DNA of 64,000 bases from Pseudomonas nitroreducens TX1 (GTDB taxonomy: Bacteria; Pseudomonadota; Gammaproteobacteria; Pseudomonadales; Pseudomonadaceae): NCBI RefSeq assembly GCF_000313755.1, contig NZ_AMZB01000136.1, positions 293,049-357,048 of the forward strand, in the 5' to 3' direction. Every line of letters starts with the position of its first letter. Positions within the stretch are counted from its first letter, which is position 1. Shown piece by piece: positions 17,574-28,333 of this stretch. A model generated the notes under the pieces. It worked only from the letters and a program-made list of their open reading frames with translations, was not told the DNA's origin and made no database searches. A program made the position numbers and the translations under genes.

Positions 17574-18320
17574 CTACGGCCGATACAGATGCGCATGCCC
17601 TGCGCTGTACAGCGACGAATCGGCAAACCCCTCCGCTCCCAGCACCCTGCCGACCAGGATCAGCGCCGTGCGCCGGAAACCCTTGGCTTCGGCCTTGGGC
17701 AGGATGTCGCCAAGGGTGCCGGTGACCTGGTCCTGGTCCGGCCAGCTCGCGCGGTGGACAACGGCGATGGGGCAATCAGCGCCGTAGTACGGCAGCAGTT
17801 CTGCAACGATGTTCGGCAACTGCCCCACGCCCAGGTGAATCGCGAGGGTCGCGCGGTGCTGCGCCAGTTCGGCGAGGGATTCACCCTCGGGCATGCGCGT
17901 CCTGCTTGCGTAGCGGGTGAGAATCAGCGTCTGCGAGATGTCCGGCAGCGTCAGCTCGCAACCCAGGAGCGCCGCGCAGGCGGAAGTCGCGGTGACGCCA
18001 GGGACGATCTCGTAGGCGATACCCAACTCGCGCAGATGGCGAATCTGCTCGCCGATGGCGCCGTACAGCGACGGGTCGCCGGAGTGCACCCGCGCCACAT
18101 CCTTGCCTTCGGCGTGGGCCTGCGCCAGCAGCGCGATGATCTCTTCCAGAGTCAGTTCGGCGGTGTTCACCGCGCGCTCGGCGCTGTGCCCTTCCAGCAC
18201 TGTCGGCGGCACCAGCGAGCCGGCGTAGAGGATCACCGGGCAGCTGCGGATCAGCCGCTGGCCCTTGACCGTAATGAGCTCGGGGTCGCCGGGGCCGGCG
18301 CCGATGAAGTAGACCGTCAT
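17574..18320 (-). CDS. cobM: Precorrin-4 C11-methyltransferase CobM
   Basis: A 248-residue tetrapyrrole methylase. The N-terminal MTVYFIGAGPGDPELITVKG gives the glycine-rich GAGPGDPE motif at 7-14. VHSGDPSLYGAI and YEIVPGVTATSA mark the SAM site and the C-terminal domain. It adds the C11 methyl group in corrin synthesis. The ATG overlaps the cobE stop (ATGA), so it is translated after cobE. Confidence 0.94.
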   Translation of the reverse strand: MTVYFIGAGPGDPELITVKGQRLIRSCPVILYAGSLVPPTVLEGHSAERAVNTAELTLEEIIALLAQAHAEGKDVARVHSGDPSLYGAIGEQIRHLRELGIAYEIVPGVTATSACAALLGCELTLPDISQTLILTRYASRTRMPEGESLAELAQHRATLAIHLGVGQLPNIVAELLPYYGADCPIAVVHRASWPDQDQVTGTLGDILPKAEAKGFRRTALILVGRVLGAEGFADSSLYSAGHAHLYRP

Positions 18321-18733
18321 GTGGGCTCCTGTGCGGATTCGACGGGGATGAAGGCGAGCGCGCAAGTGGCTTGTTCGCTGCGGCGCTTGCCCACCAGCAG
18401 GCGTGCAGGCGCACCCGCTTGCACCTCGGCCTGCAGCAACGCGGCCGCCTCGGCCACGCTGGCGCTGCCGACAGCCGTGCGCACGGTTTCGGATGGCTCG
18501 CCCAAGCGCTTCTCGCAGGCCGCAAGCTGTTGCGGCGTGAACAGCGCCAGCGGCAGGTCGAGCGCGGCGGCCAGCGCAGCCAGCCCTTCTTCGTCGGCCT
18601 TCAGCGTGGCGCTGGCCAGCGCAGTGAGATTCGATTCGTCGAGCCCGGCCTCGGCCAGCGTTTCGCGCAGCAGGGCGCGCAGTTCGTCGAGCGGGCAACC
18701 CCGGCGGCAACCGAGGCCGGCAACCAGTGTCAT
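18317..18733 (-). CDS. cobE: CobE/CbiG C-terminal domain protein
   Basis: A 138-residue protein matching the CobE / CbiG C-terminal fold, starting MTLVAGLGCRRGCPLDELRA with the family's GxGCRRG motif. CobE is needed for cobalamin synthesis in P. denitrificans, but its exact step is unclear. It is directly upstream of cobM and 28 bases after a strong terminator that follows cbtA. Confidence 0.88.
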   Translation of the reverse strand: MTLVAGLGCRRGCPLDELRALLRETLAEAGLDESNLTALASATLKADEEGLAALAAALDLPLALFTPQQLAACEKRLGEPSETVRTAVGSASVAEAAALLQAEVQAGAPARLLVGKRRSEQATCALAFIPVESAQEPT

Positions 18734-18761
18734 GGTCGCTCTCCTGGCAGATGAAAATAAA

Positions 18762-18793
18762 AACCCCGCAGACGGCAGTGCCGACTGCGGGGT
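18762..18793 (-). terminator. Intrinsic terminator between cbtA and cobE
   Basis: On minus, ACCCCGCAG and CTGCGGGGT form a 9-bp stem with an inner TCGGCA-TGCCG extension, followed by TTTTTATTTT. It should end the cbtB-cbtA transcript and leaves little room for a separate cobE promoter. Confidence 0.92.
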
Positions 18794-18810
18794 CGAGCAT
18801 AGCGCGTGGA

Positions 18811-19521
18811 TCAGGCCGACGGCGCGAAGCGGCGGAACAGCCAGGCGGCGAGCAGGCCGAGCGCTACCCAGAAGACCGCATTGGTGACCAGCGAGGCGAG
18901 GATGAACTCGTGGGCCAGGCTTTCCGGTGCAAGACTGGAATGCATTTCCGGCTGCGGCGCACCGATCACATGCGGCACTGCCAGCAGCGCGACACCGACG
19001 ACCTTCAGTGCCCAGTGTCGGCCGAACACCAACAGCGCGAGGCCGGCGGCAGTGGCGGCGGCGGTGCCGATCCACCAGGTCTGCCGCAGGGTCAGGTCGG
19101 CGGCGGCGGTGCCGGGGACTTCCGGCGGCAGGCCCAACGAAGGCGCCAGGGTGAACACGGCGAAACCGGCCAGGCCCCAGAGCAGGCCTTCGGAGGTCTT
19201 GCCCGGCTCGCGCAGGGTGAACAGGCCGGCCAGCATCAGGGCGAAGCCCACCGCGACCACCAGGTTGCCGCCGGTGGTGGAGAGGATGCGCTGCCAGCCG
19301 TCTTCCGGTTCCCAGGCTTGCGCGTCATGGTGGTGGCCAGCGGCAGCACCCTCGGCATGCTCATGAGCGTGCTCCTCGACCAGCGCGGCGGCCGGCTCGG
19401 ATTTCTCATAGGTCTCCGCCTTGAGGATCAGCGGGGATACCCACAGCAATTGGACGACCGTCAGCACCAGCGCCGCGATCAGACCGGCGAAACCGGCGGT
19501 CTGGGCGATACGTTTGATCAT
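18811..19521 (-). CDS. cbtA: Cobalt transporter subunit CbtA
   Basis: A 236-residue membrane protein with about five hydrophobic helices (for example TAGFAGLIAALVLTVVQLLW and GGNLVVAVGFALMLAGLF) and a His-rich loop around residues 48-62 (HAHEHAEGAAAGHHHD) likely to bind metal. CbtA/CbtB are predicted cobalt importers under B12 riboswitch control. Start MIKRIAQTAG at 19521 is chosen over an upstream Met. It is cotranscribed with cbtB. Confidence 0.92.
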   Translation of the reverse strand: MIKRIAQTAGFAGLIAALVLTVVQLLWVSPLILKAETYEKSEPAAALVEEHAHEHAEGAAAGHHHDAQAWEPEDGWQRILSTTGGNLVVAVGFALMLAGLFTLREPGKTSEGLLWGLAGFAVFTLAPSLGLPPEVPGTAAADLTLRQTWWIGTAAATAAGLALLVFGRHWALKVVGVALLAVPHVIGAPQPEMHSSLAPESLAHEFILASLVTNAVFWVALGLLAAWLFRRFAPSA

Positions 19522-19636
19522 TGCAGTTCTCCGGACTCTCGGGCCGCGTATGACAGGCAAAGCATGTTCGTGACCGCATCGAACGAGCAGTCAGGGACGC
19601 TTCAACTCAGCCGCGTCTACACGCAGCCCACACAGA

Positions 19637-19822
19637 TCAGTGGCAGGGGAAGCCCGCGCTATGACGGGTATCGTGGGCTGCGTTGTGCACCGCCTCCAGA
19701 TGCGAGAAGCCGGCGAAATACACCAGCAGCGCACCCAGCAGGCTGGCGCCGACGGCCAGGCTGATGCGCTTGGAAAGGGGGATGGAAGTGCTCGACGCGT
19801 GCGTCAGGGTGCTGCTGGACAT
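19637..19822 (-). CDS. cbtB: Cobalt transporter subunit CbtB
   Basis: A 61-residue protein with one membrane helix (ISLAVGASLLGALLVYFAGF) and a C-terminal His cluster (HLEAVHNAAHDTRHSAGFPCH, split as HLEAVHNAAHD and TRHSAGFPCH) typical of CbtB. It lies between the riboswitch and cbtA. The His/Cys tail probably binds cobalt at the outer face. Confidence 0.92.
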   Translation of the reverse strand: MSSSTLTHASSTSIPLSKRISLAVGASLLGALLVYFAGFSHLEAVHNAAHDTRHSAGFPCH

Positions 19823-19935
19823 GAACGTTCCCTCTGAAGATCAAAGTAAGAGAACGCAGAGGTTGAACGCATTCGAACGCGCCGAAACGGTCGCGCCACG
19901 GCCTGCGCCCGCCCACCGCGGGTTTGCCAAAACGA

Positions 19936-20110
19936 AGGATTCCAGGCCGGTCTCCGGGCTTGCGATGTCGACCGTATGGCCGGGCGAGTCAGCCTTCCCA
20001 TGCGCGAGCACAGTGGCTACCGATGACTCATCAATCGCTTACCGTTGCGGGGGCAGCGCCGGACTTGTCCTTGTGGACGCACCGGCTTCCCGTTTCACCT
20101 CGCGCGCGAC
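19936..20110 (-). promoter_or_regulatory. Cobalamin riboswitch for cbtB-cbtA
   Basis: On minus the conserved blocks appear in order: GGTGAAACGGGAAGCCGGTG, GCTGCCCCCGCAACGGTAAG, GCCACTG, GGGAAGGC, and the B12 box AGCCCGGAGACCGGCC (19945-19960). Adenosylcobalamin binding should reduce cobalt-importer expression. It stands back to back with the plus-strand riboswitch at 20225. Confidence 0.94.
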
Positions 20111-20224
20111 GGCGCGAGACACCTGAAACCGCGCTAGCTGACCACGAAGGCCCGCAAGCGTCAACCACGCGGCAATCGATCCTCGGCAATTGACCGTGCC
20201 GCCTGCGCTGCGTAGCCTTCCTCC

Positions 20225-20395
20225 CTTCGAGGTTCTCCGGCGCCGGCCGGAGCTAAGAGGGAACGTGGAAATCTTCGGATGCGCCACGGCTGCCCCCGCA
20301 ACTGTGAACAGCCTGTCTCTTCACGCGCCACTGCCGATTCGGGCGGGAAGGCGAAGGGACGACAGAGGGCTGTGAGCCAGGAGACCTGCCTCGTG
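20225..20395 (+). promoter_or_regulatory. Cobalamin riboswitch for cobW-cobN
   Basis: Blocks in order on plus: GAGGTTCTC, AGAGGGAAC, GGCTGCCCCCGCAACTGTGA, GCCACTG, GGGAAGGCG and the B12 box GAGCCAGGAGACCTGCC (about 20374-20390). It precedes cobW by about 107 bases. No obvious U-tailed terminator follows, so translation may be the controlled step. Confidence 0.94.
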
Positions 20396-20501
20396 CAGCA
20401 TCAAGACAACCGGGCGGGGTGATCCGGTGGCGACCTTCGTTGCGCGGCGAACCCGCGAGCGCGCCCTTCATCCGCCCTCCAATTTCACTTGCGAGGCGCG
20501 C

Positions 20502-21554
20502 ATGAAAACCCTGGCCAAACTCCCCGTCACCATCGTCACCGGCTTCCTCGGCGCCGGTAAGACCACCCTGCTCCGCCACATGCTCGACTCGGCCTCCGGC
20601 CGCCGCATCGCGGTGATCGTCAACGAGTTCGGCGAGTTGGGCATCGACGGTGAAATCCTCAAGCAGTGCTCCATCGGTTGCAGCGAAGAAGAAGCGGTCG
20701 GCCGCGTCTTCGAACTGGCCAACGGCTGCCTGTGCTGCACCGTGCAGGAAGAGTTCTTCCCGGTGATGCGCGAACTGGTGGCGCGCCGCGGCGACCTCGA
20801 CCAGCTCCTCATCGAGACCTCGGGCCTGGCCCTGCCCAAGCCGTTGGTGCAGGCCTTCCAGTGGCCGGAGATCCGCAACGCCTGCACCGTGGACGCGGTG
20901 ATCACCGTGGTCGACAGCCCGGCCGTGGCCGCCGGCACCTTCGCCGCGCACCCCGAGCAGGTGGACGAGCAGCGCAAGCAGGACCCGAACCTGGACCACG
21001 AATCGCCACTGCACGAACTCTTCGAAGACCAGTTGGCCAGCGCCGACCTGGTGGTGCTGAACAAGGCCGACCTGCTGGACGCCGAAGCGCTGGCCCGCGT
21101 GCGCGCCGAAGTCGCCGAGGAGCTGCCACCGGCGGTGAAGATCGTCGAAGCCAACTCCGGCCAGCTGTCGCTTTCCGTGCTGCTGGGCCTGAACGCCGAG
21201 GCCGAGCTGCACATCGACAGCCGCCCGACACACCACGACCACGAAGGCCATGAAGATCACGACCACGACGAGTTCGACTCCTTCCATGTCGACCTGCCGG
21301 AAGTGGAAGAGCGCGCTCTGCTGGATGCACTGAATACCCTGGTCGAGCGCCACGCCGTGCTGCGCATCAAGGGCTTCGTCGCCATCCCCGGCAAGCCCAT
21401 GCGCCTGCTGGTGCAAGGTGTCGGCAAGCGCTTCGACAAGCACTTCGACCGCGCCTGGCGCAGCGATGAAACCCGTGGCACCCGGCTGGTGGTGATCGGC
21501 CAGGAATTGGACCAGGCCGCCATCGCCAACGAGCTGCGTACGGCCCTGGCGTGA
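20502..21554 (+). CDS. cobW: CobW GTPase, cobalt chaperone
   Basis: A 350-residue G3E-family GTPase. Walker A GFLGAGKTT is at 14-22, the metal-binding CLCC (Cys76, Cys78, Cys79) follows NG, NKAD gives guanine specificity, and a His-rich loop (HHDHEGHEDHDHDE) precedes the C-terminal domain. It is thought to load Co(II) into the CobN chelatase. Start 20502 is the first Met matching family N-termini. cobN follows after about 210 bases occupied by a palindromic repeat. Confidence 0.94.
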   Translation: MKTLAKLPVTIVTGFLGAGKTTLLRHMLDSASGRRIAVIVNEFGELGIDGEILKQCSIGCSEEEAVGRVFELANGCLCCTVQEEFFPVMRELVARRGDLDQLLIETSGLALPKPLVQAFQWPEIRNACTVDAVITVVDSPAVAAGTFAAHPEQVDEQRKQDPNLDHESPLHELFEDQLASADLVVLNKADLLDAEALARVRAEVAEELPPAVKIVEANSGQLSLSVLLGLNAEAELHIDSRPTHHDHEGHEDHDHDEFDSFHVDLPEVEERALLDALNTLVERHAVLRIKGFVAIPGKPMRLLVQGVGKRFDKHFDRAWRSDETRGTRLVVIGQELDQAAIANELRTALA

Positions 21555-21561
21555 ACCTGAC

Positions 21562-21740
21562 CACCCTCTCCCCCAGCCCCTCTCCCTGAAGGGAGAGGGG
21601 AGCTACATCGGCGCTCCGCCGGCAGAACGGTGTATAGGCAAACGCCATGTACGCCTGTGAGCACAAAACCAGCGCGCACGCCGATCCACCCCCTCTCCCT
21701 TCAGGGGGGGACGCCCAGTCAGAGGGCTGGGGAGAGGGTG
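21562..21740. repeat. Palindromic element, CCCTCTCCC family, about 178 bp
   Basis: The ends CACCCTCTCCCCCAGCCC and GGGCTGGGGAGAGGGTG are inverted copies (one base of length difference). Inside each end is a smaller palindrome (CCCTCTCCCTGAAGGGAGAGG type on the left, split here: CCCTCTCCCTG and AAGGGAGAGG). It separates cobW from cobN. Related copies lie at 25549 and 39348. It looks like a small non-autonomous mobile element distinct from the REPs. Confidence 0.8.
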
Positions 21741-21767
21741 TCACCACCGAGCGATAAGGCCCGATCC

Positions 21768-25499
<3,732 letters not shown>

Positions 25500-25548
25500 G
25501 GAATTTCCAACTTTCGTACGTAGCTTGGGATTCCTCAGCGGAAGCTTG

Positions 25549-25594
25549 CCCTCTCCCTAACCCTCTCCCTTTAGGGAGAGGGTTAGGGAGAGGG
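25549..25594. repeat. 46-bp perfect palindrome of the CCCTCTCCC family
   Basis: Two tandem CCCTCTCCCT units joined by AA are followed by their exact inverted copy around a TT centre. It is the short form of the elements at 21562 and 39348. It lies between the converging cobN and DAHP synthase genes and could also act as a hairpin for either transcript. About 40 bases on, GCTCCTACAG (25631-25642) is a REP remnant. Confidence 0.88.
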
Positions 25595-25649
25595 AAGCCC
25601 CGCCGAGCACGGACCCGCAGAAGAAGACAATTGCTCCTACAGAAAAGCC

Positions 25650-26747
25650 TCAACCGCGACGCAGCCGCTCCGCCGCGTTCAGCAGCAGCGCCTCGGTGCC
25701 GCTCCAGCCCAGGCAGCCGTCGGTGATCGATACACCGTAGCGCAGTTCGCCGGACAACGGCTGGCAGCCATCGAACAGGTGACTCTCCAGCATCACGCCG
25801 CGCAGCGAAGCGTCACCGGCCAGGCGCTGGTCGAGCACGCTGTCCAGTACCGCCGGCTGGCGCAGCGGGTCCTTGCCGCTGTTGGCGTGGCTGCAATCGA
25901 CCATGATGCTCGCCTCGAGGCCGAGCTTCTCCAGCCCCTGGCGAATCTGCTGCACGCTGGCCGCATCGAAGTTCGGGCCGGCGTGACCACCGCGCAGCAC
26001 CAGATGGGTGTCCGGGTTGCCCTGGGTCTGCACCAGCGACGGGCGGCCCTGCGCATCGATGCCGAAGTGCTGGTGCGGGTGAGCCGCGGAGCGCATGGCA
26101 TCGGTGGCGATGCCAATGCTGCCGTCGGTGCCGTTCTTGAAGCCCACCGGCAGGTCCAGGCCGCTGACCATCTCGCGGTGCACCTGGGATTCGCTGGTGC
26201 GCGCGCCGATGGCGGCCCAGCCCAGCAGGTCGTCGAAGTAGCCGGCCACCAGCGGTTGCAGCAGTTCGGTGGCGATCGGCAGGCCGCGTTCGAGCATGCC
26301 CAGCATCAGTCGGCGCGACAGTTCAAGGCCGCCGGCCATGTCGCCGGTGCCGTCCAGCTGCGGGTCGTAGACCAGGCCTTTCCAGCCAATCGTAGTGCGC
26401 GGTTTTTCGACGTAGGCGCGCATCACCAGCAGCAGCTGGTCGCTCACCTGCGGCGCCAGTTCGGCGAGGCGGTCGGCGTATTCGAGGGCGGAAACGGGGT
26501 CGTGCAGCGAGCAGGGACCGATCACCACCAGCAGGCGCGGATCGCGGCCATCGAGCACGGCGCGGATCGCCTCGCGGCCTTCACGCACGCGGTGGGCCAT
26601 GGCGGCGGAGAGCGGCTGGCGCTGGCGCAGTTCGGCGGGGCTCGGCAGCGGTTGTTCGCGGCGGCGAGCGGAGGGCAGCGGCAGGTCGAGGACTTCGGCG
26701 GTAGCTGCGTGTTCTTGGCGGATCAGGGAGGAGGTGGAGGCGTTCAT
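25650..26747 (-). CDS. Type I DAHP synthase (3-deoxy-7-phosphoheptulonate synthase)
   Basis: A 365-residue AroF/AroG/AroH-class enzyme that joins phosphoenolpyruvate and erythrose 4-phosphate, the entry step to aromatic amino acids. GPCSLHDP (77-84, metal ligand Cys79), KPRTTIGWKG (115-124) and VDCSHANSGKD are all present, so it should be active. Which amino acid inhibits it cannot be read by eye. It sits between cobN and the chelatase pair, as I recall for P. aeruginosa PA2943. Upstream are a promoter, two aromatic-rich mini-ORFs and a terminator that suggest attenuation. Confidence 0.93.
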   Translation of the reverse strand: MNASTSSLIRQEHAATAEVLDLPLPSARRREQPLPSPAELRQRQPLSAAMAHRVREGREAIRAVLDGRDPRLLVVIGPCSLHDPVSALEYADRLAELAPQVSDQLLLVMRAYVEKPRTTIGWKGLVYDPQLDGTGDMAGGLELSRRLMLGMLERGLPIATELLQPLVAGYFDDLLGWAAIGARTSESQVHREMVSGLDLPVGFKNGTDGSIGIATDAMRSAAHPHQHFGIDAQGRPSLVQTQGNPDTHLVLRGGHAGPNFDAASVQQIRQGLEKLGLEASIMVDCSHANSGKDPLRQPAVLDSVLDQRLAGDASLRGVMLESHLFDGCQPLSGELRYGVSITDGCLGWSGTEALLLNAAERLRRG

Positions 26748-26795
26748 CTGACTGGCATCCTTGGCCGGCGCGGTGGTCGTTCCGCGCTCGGCGCT

Positions 26796-26900
26796 CTATC
26801 TAAGTGTTCGTGGCAAGGCTCTTTGGGTGGCACGCAGCGCGCTGCTAAATCGCCAGTCGGAGTTGCGGTAATAACGGTAATCAGTGGTGTAGGCGTTCAT
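26796..26900 (-). CDS. 34-codon aromatic-rich mini-ORF before the DAHP synthase gene
   Basis: ATG at 26898-26900 has AGAGGA about seven bases upstream; TAG is at 26796-26798. The peptide starts MNAYTTDYRYYRNSDWRF: four Tyr, one Trp and one Phe in the first 18 residues. It ends 48 bases before the DAHP synthase start, and a GCGCGG/CCGCGC hairpin lies in between. It may be a second regulatory leader peptide, acting by ribosome stalling near the ribosome site. No U-tailed terminator follows it. Confidence 0.5.
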   Translation of the reverse strand: MNAYTTDYRYYRNSDWRFSSALRATQRALPRTLR

Positions 26901-26960
26901 GTGTCGATCCTCTGTCTGAGCGTTTTCGCTCGTTTCGATGCGGTGGGCCTTGTGGGCCGG

Positions 26961-26998
26961 AAAACAAAAACCCCGGTCGGGTTGCCGACCGGGGTTTT
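26961..26998 (-). terminator. Intrinsic terminator (attenuator candidate) in the DAHP synthase leader
   Basis: On minus, CCCCGGTCGG and CCGACCGGGG form a 10-bp stem with a CAAC loop (extended by AAAA/TTTT) and are followed by TTTTTGTTTT. It lies after the 44-codon aromatic ORF and before the DAHP synthase gene on the same strand, the classical place for an attenuator. Confidence 0.93.
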
Positions 26999-27047
26999 GG
27001 GAAACTGTCTGGTTGGCGACCCTGCTTGCTAGGGCGCCTGTGGGGTA

Positions 27048-27182
27048 TCAGGCGCGCCTTTGGCTAAACCAATACCCATAGAAGAAATAGCCGGCAGCAG
27101 CGACCAGGACCTGCGCGCGAGCAACCACGGAGCCAATGGCACCGAGGCGGGCGAGGGACTGGATGGACAGGCTGGACGGCAT
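27048..27182 (-). CDS. 44-codon leader peptide ending in an aromatic codon run
   Basis: ATG at 27180-27182 follows GGAG by six bases; TGA is at 27048-27050. The peptide begins MPSSLSIQSLARLG and ends in YFFYGYWF then SQRRA. Seven of those eight codons are Tyr, Phe or Trp. The stop codon lies in a 7-bp hairpin (27034-27055), and a strong terminator follows 50 bases on, as in attenuators of amino acid operons. An alternative is a small membrane protein, since residues 14-40 are hydrophobic. Confidence 0.65.
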   Translation of the reverse strand: MPSSLSIQSLARLGAIGSVVARAQVLVAAAGYFFYGYWFSQRRA

Positions 27183-27206
27183 GATGTTCTCCGTGGAAGT
27201 GGAGCC

Positions 27207-27235
27207 AAGTTACTGCATCGCGACGTGCCGATCAA
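27207..27235 (-). promoter_or_regulatory. Sigma70-like promoter of the DAHP synthase leader
   Basis: On minus, TTGATC (27230-27235) and TAACTT (27207-27212) are separated by 17 bases. Transcription would start near 27200, leaving an 18-base 5' end before the 44-codon ORF. Confidence 0.6.
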
Positions 27236-27325
27236 TGACTTGGCTCTATCGTTCTGATGGACATTGGTCGCACCTCCTACGCTCGGTTCGCTACCATGCA
27301 CGGACGAAATCCGCAGGAAATCCCC

Positions 27326-28333
27326 ATGAGCGCCCTTCCCCATTTCCCACTGGCAGCCGTCGTCGGCGCCGATGAGCTGAAGCTGGCCCTGTGCCTGGTG
27401 GCCATCGACCCGGCCATTGGCGGTGTGCTGATCGAAGGGCCGCGCGGCATGGCCAAGTCCACCCTGGCGCGCGGCGTCGCCGACCTGCTGGACGGCGGGC
27501 GCTTCGTCACCCTGCCGCTGGGCGCCAGCGAGGAACGCATCGTCGGCACCCTCGACCTGGATGCCGCGCTGGGCGAAGGCCGCGCGCAGTTCTCCCCCGG
27601 CGTGCTGGCCCATGCCCACGGCGGCGTGCTCTATGTGGATGAAGTGAACCTGCTGCCCGACCACCTCGTCGACCTGCTGCTCGACGTGGCCGCCAGCGGC
27701 ATCAACCTGATCGAACGCGACGGCCTGTCCCACAGCCACCCGGCGCGTTTCGTGCTGATCGGCACCATGAACCCCGAGGAGGGCGAACTGCGCCCGCAGC
27801 TGCTGGACCGCTTCGGTCTCAAGGTGCAGCTGCAAGGCACGCCGGCACCCACCGAGCGCGCCGAGATCGTCCGTCGCCGCCTGGCCTTCGATGCCGACCC
27901 GCAGGCGTTCCTGAATCAGTGGCAAGTTGCGCAGCAGGCGCTGCAACAACGCTGTGTCGATGCGCGCCAACAGCTGGCGGTGATTGCGCTGGATGACGCT
28001 GCGCTGAACGAGATCGCCGAGCGCTGCCATGCCGCCGGCGTCGATGGCCTGCGTGCCGATCTGGTCTGGCTGCGCGCCGCCCGTGCGCATGCCGCCTGGC
28101 GCGGTGCCAATGCCATCGAGGCGCAGGACATCGATGCGGTGGAACACTTCGCCCTCGCCCATCGCCGTCGCCACGCGCCGTCACAATCGGCAACGCCTCC
28201 GCAGTCATCCTCCAGCCAACCCCAAGCGCCGTCCAACGCCTCCAACGGCGAAGGCCAATGGGGCGAGCTGCCCGCGCAGAGCATTGCCATGGGCGAACGC
28301 CGGCAACTGACGGGCTGGCCAAAAAAGCCCTGA
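27326..28333 (+). CDS. AAA+ chelatase subunit, ChlI/BchI type
   Basis: A 335-residue AAA+ ATPase of the magnesium chelatase I class. Walker A GPRGMAKS is at 38-45, Walker B VLYVDEVNLL at 101-110, and LIGTMNPEEGELRPQLLDRF carries sensor 1 and the arginine finger. In a cobalamin region it probably powers CobN in place of CobS. CAGGAAA precedes the ATG. The last 76 bases overlap the VWA gene in another frame. The C-terminal tail is Ser/Gln/Pro-rich. Confidence 0.9.
   Translation: MSALPHFPLAAVVGADELKLALCLVAIDPAIGGVLIEGPRGMAKSTLARGVADLLDGGRFVTLPLGASEERIVGTLDLDAALGEGRAQFSPGVLAHAHGGVLYVDEVNLLPDHLVDLLLDVAASGINLIERDGLSHSHPARFVLIGTMNPEEGELRPQLLDRFGLKVQLQGTPAPTERAEIVRRRLAFDADPQAFLNQWQVAQQALQQRCVDARQQLAVIALDDAALNEIAERCHAAGVDGLRADLVWLRAARAHAAWRGANAIEAQDIDAVEHFALAHRRRHAPSQSATPPQSSSSQPQAPSNASNGEGQWGELPAQSIAMGERRQLTGWPKKP

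Noticed and set aside
27029..28174. 381-codon open frame on minus
   Set aside because: Antisense to the ChlI-type gene with Walker A and B motifs. It also runs through the mini-ORF region in another frame.
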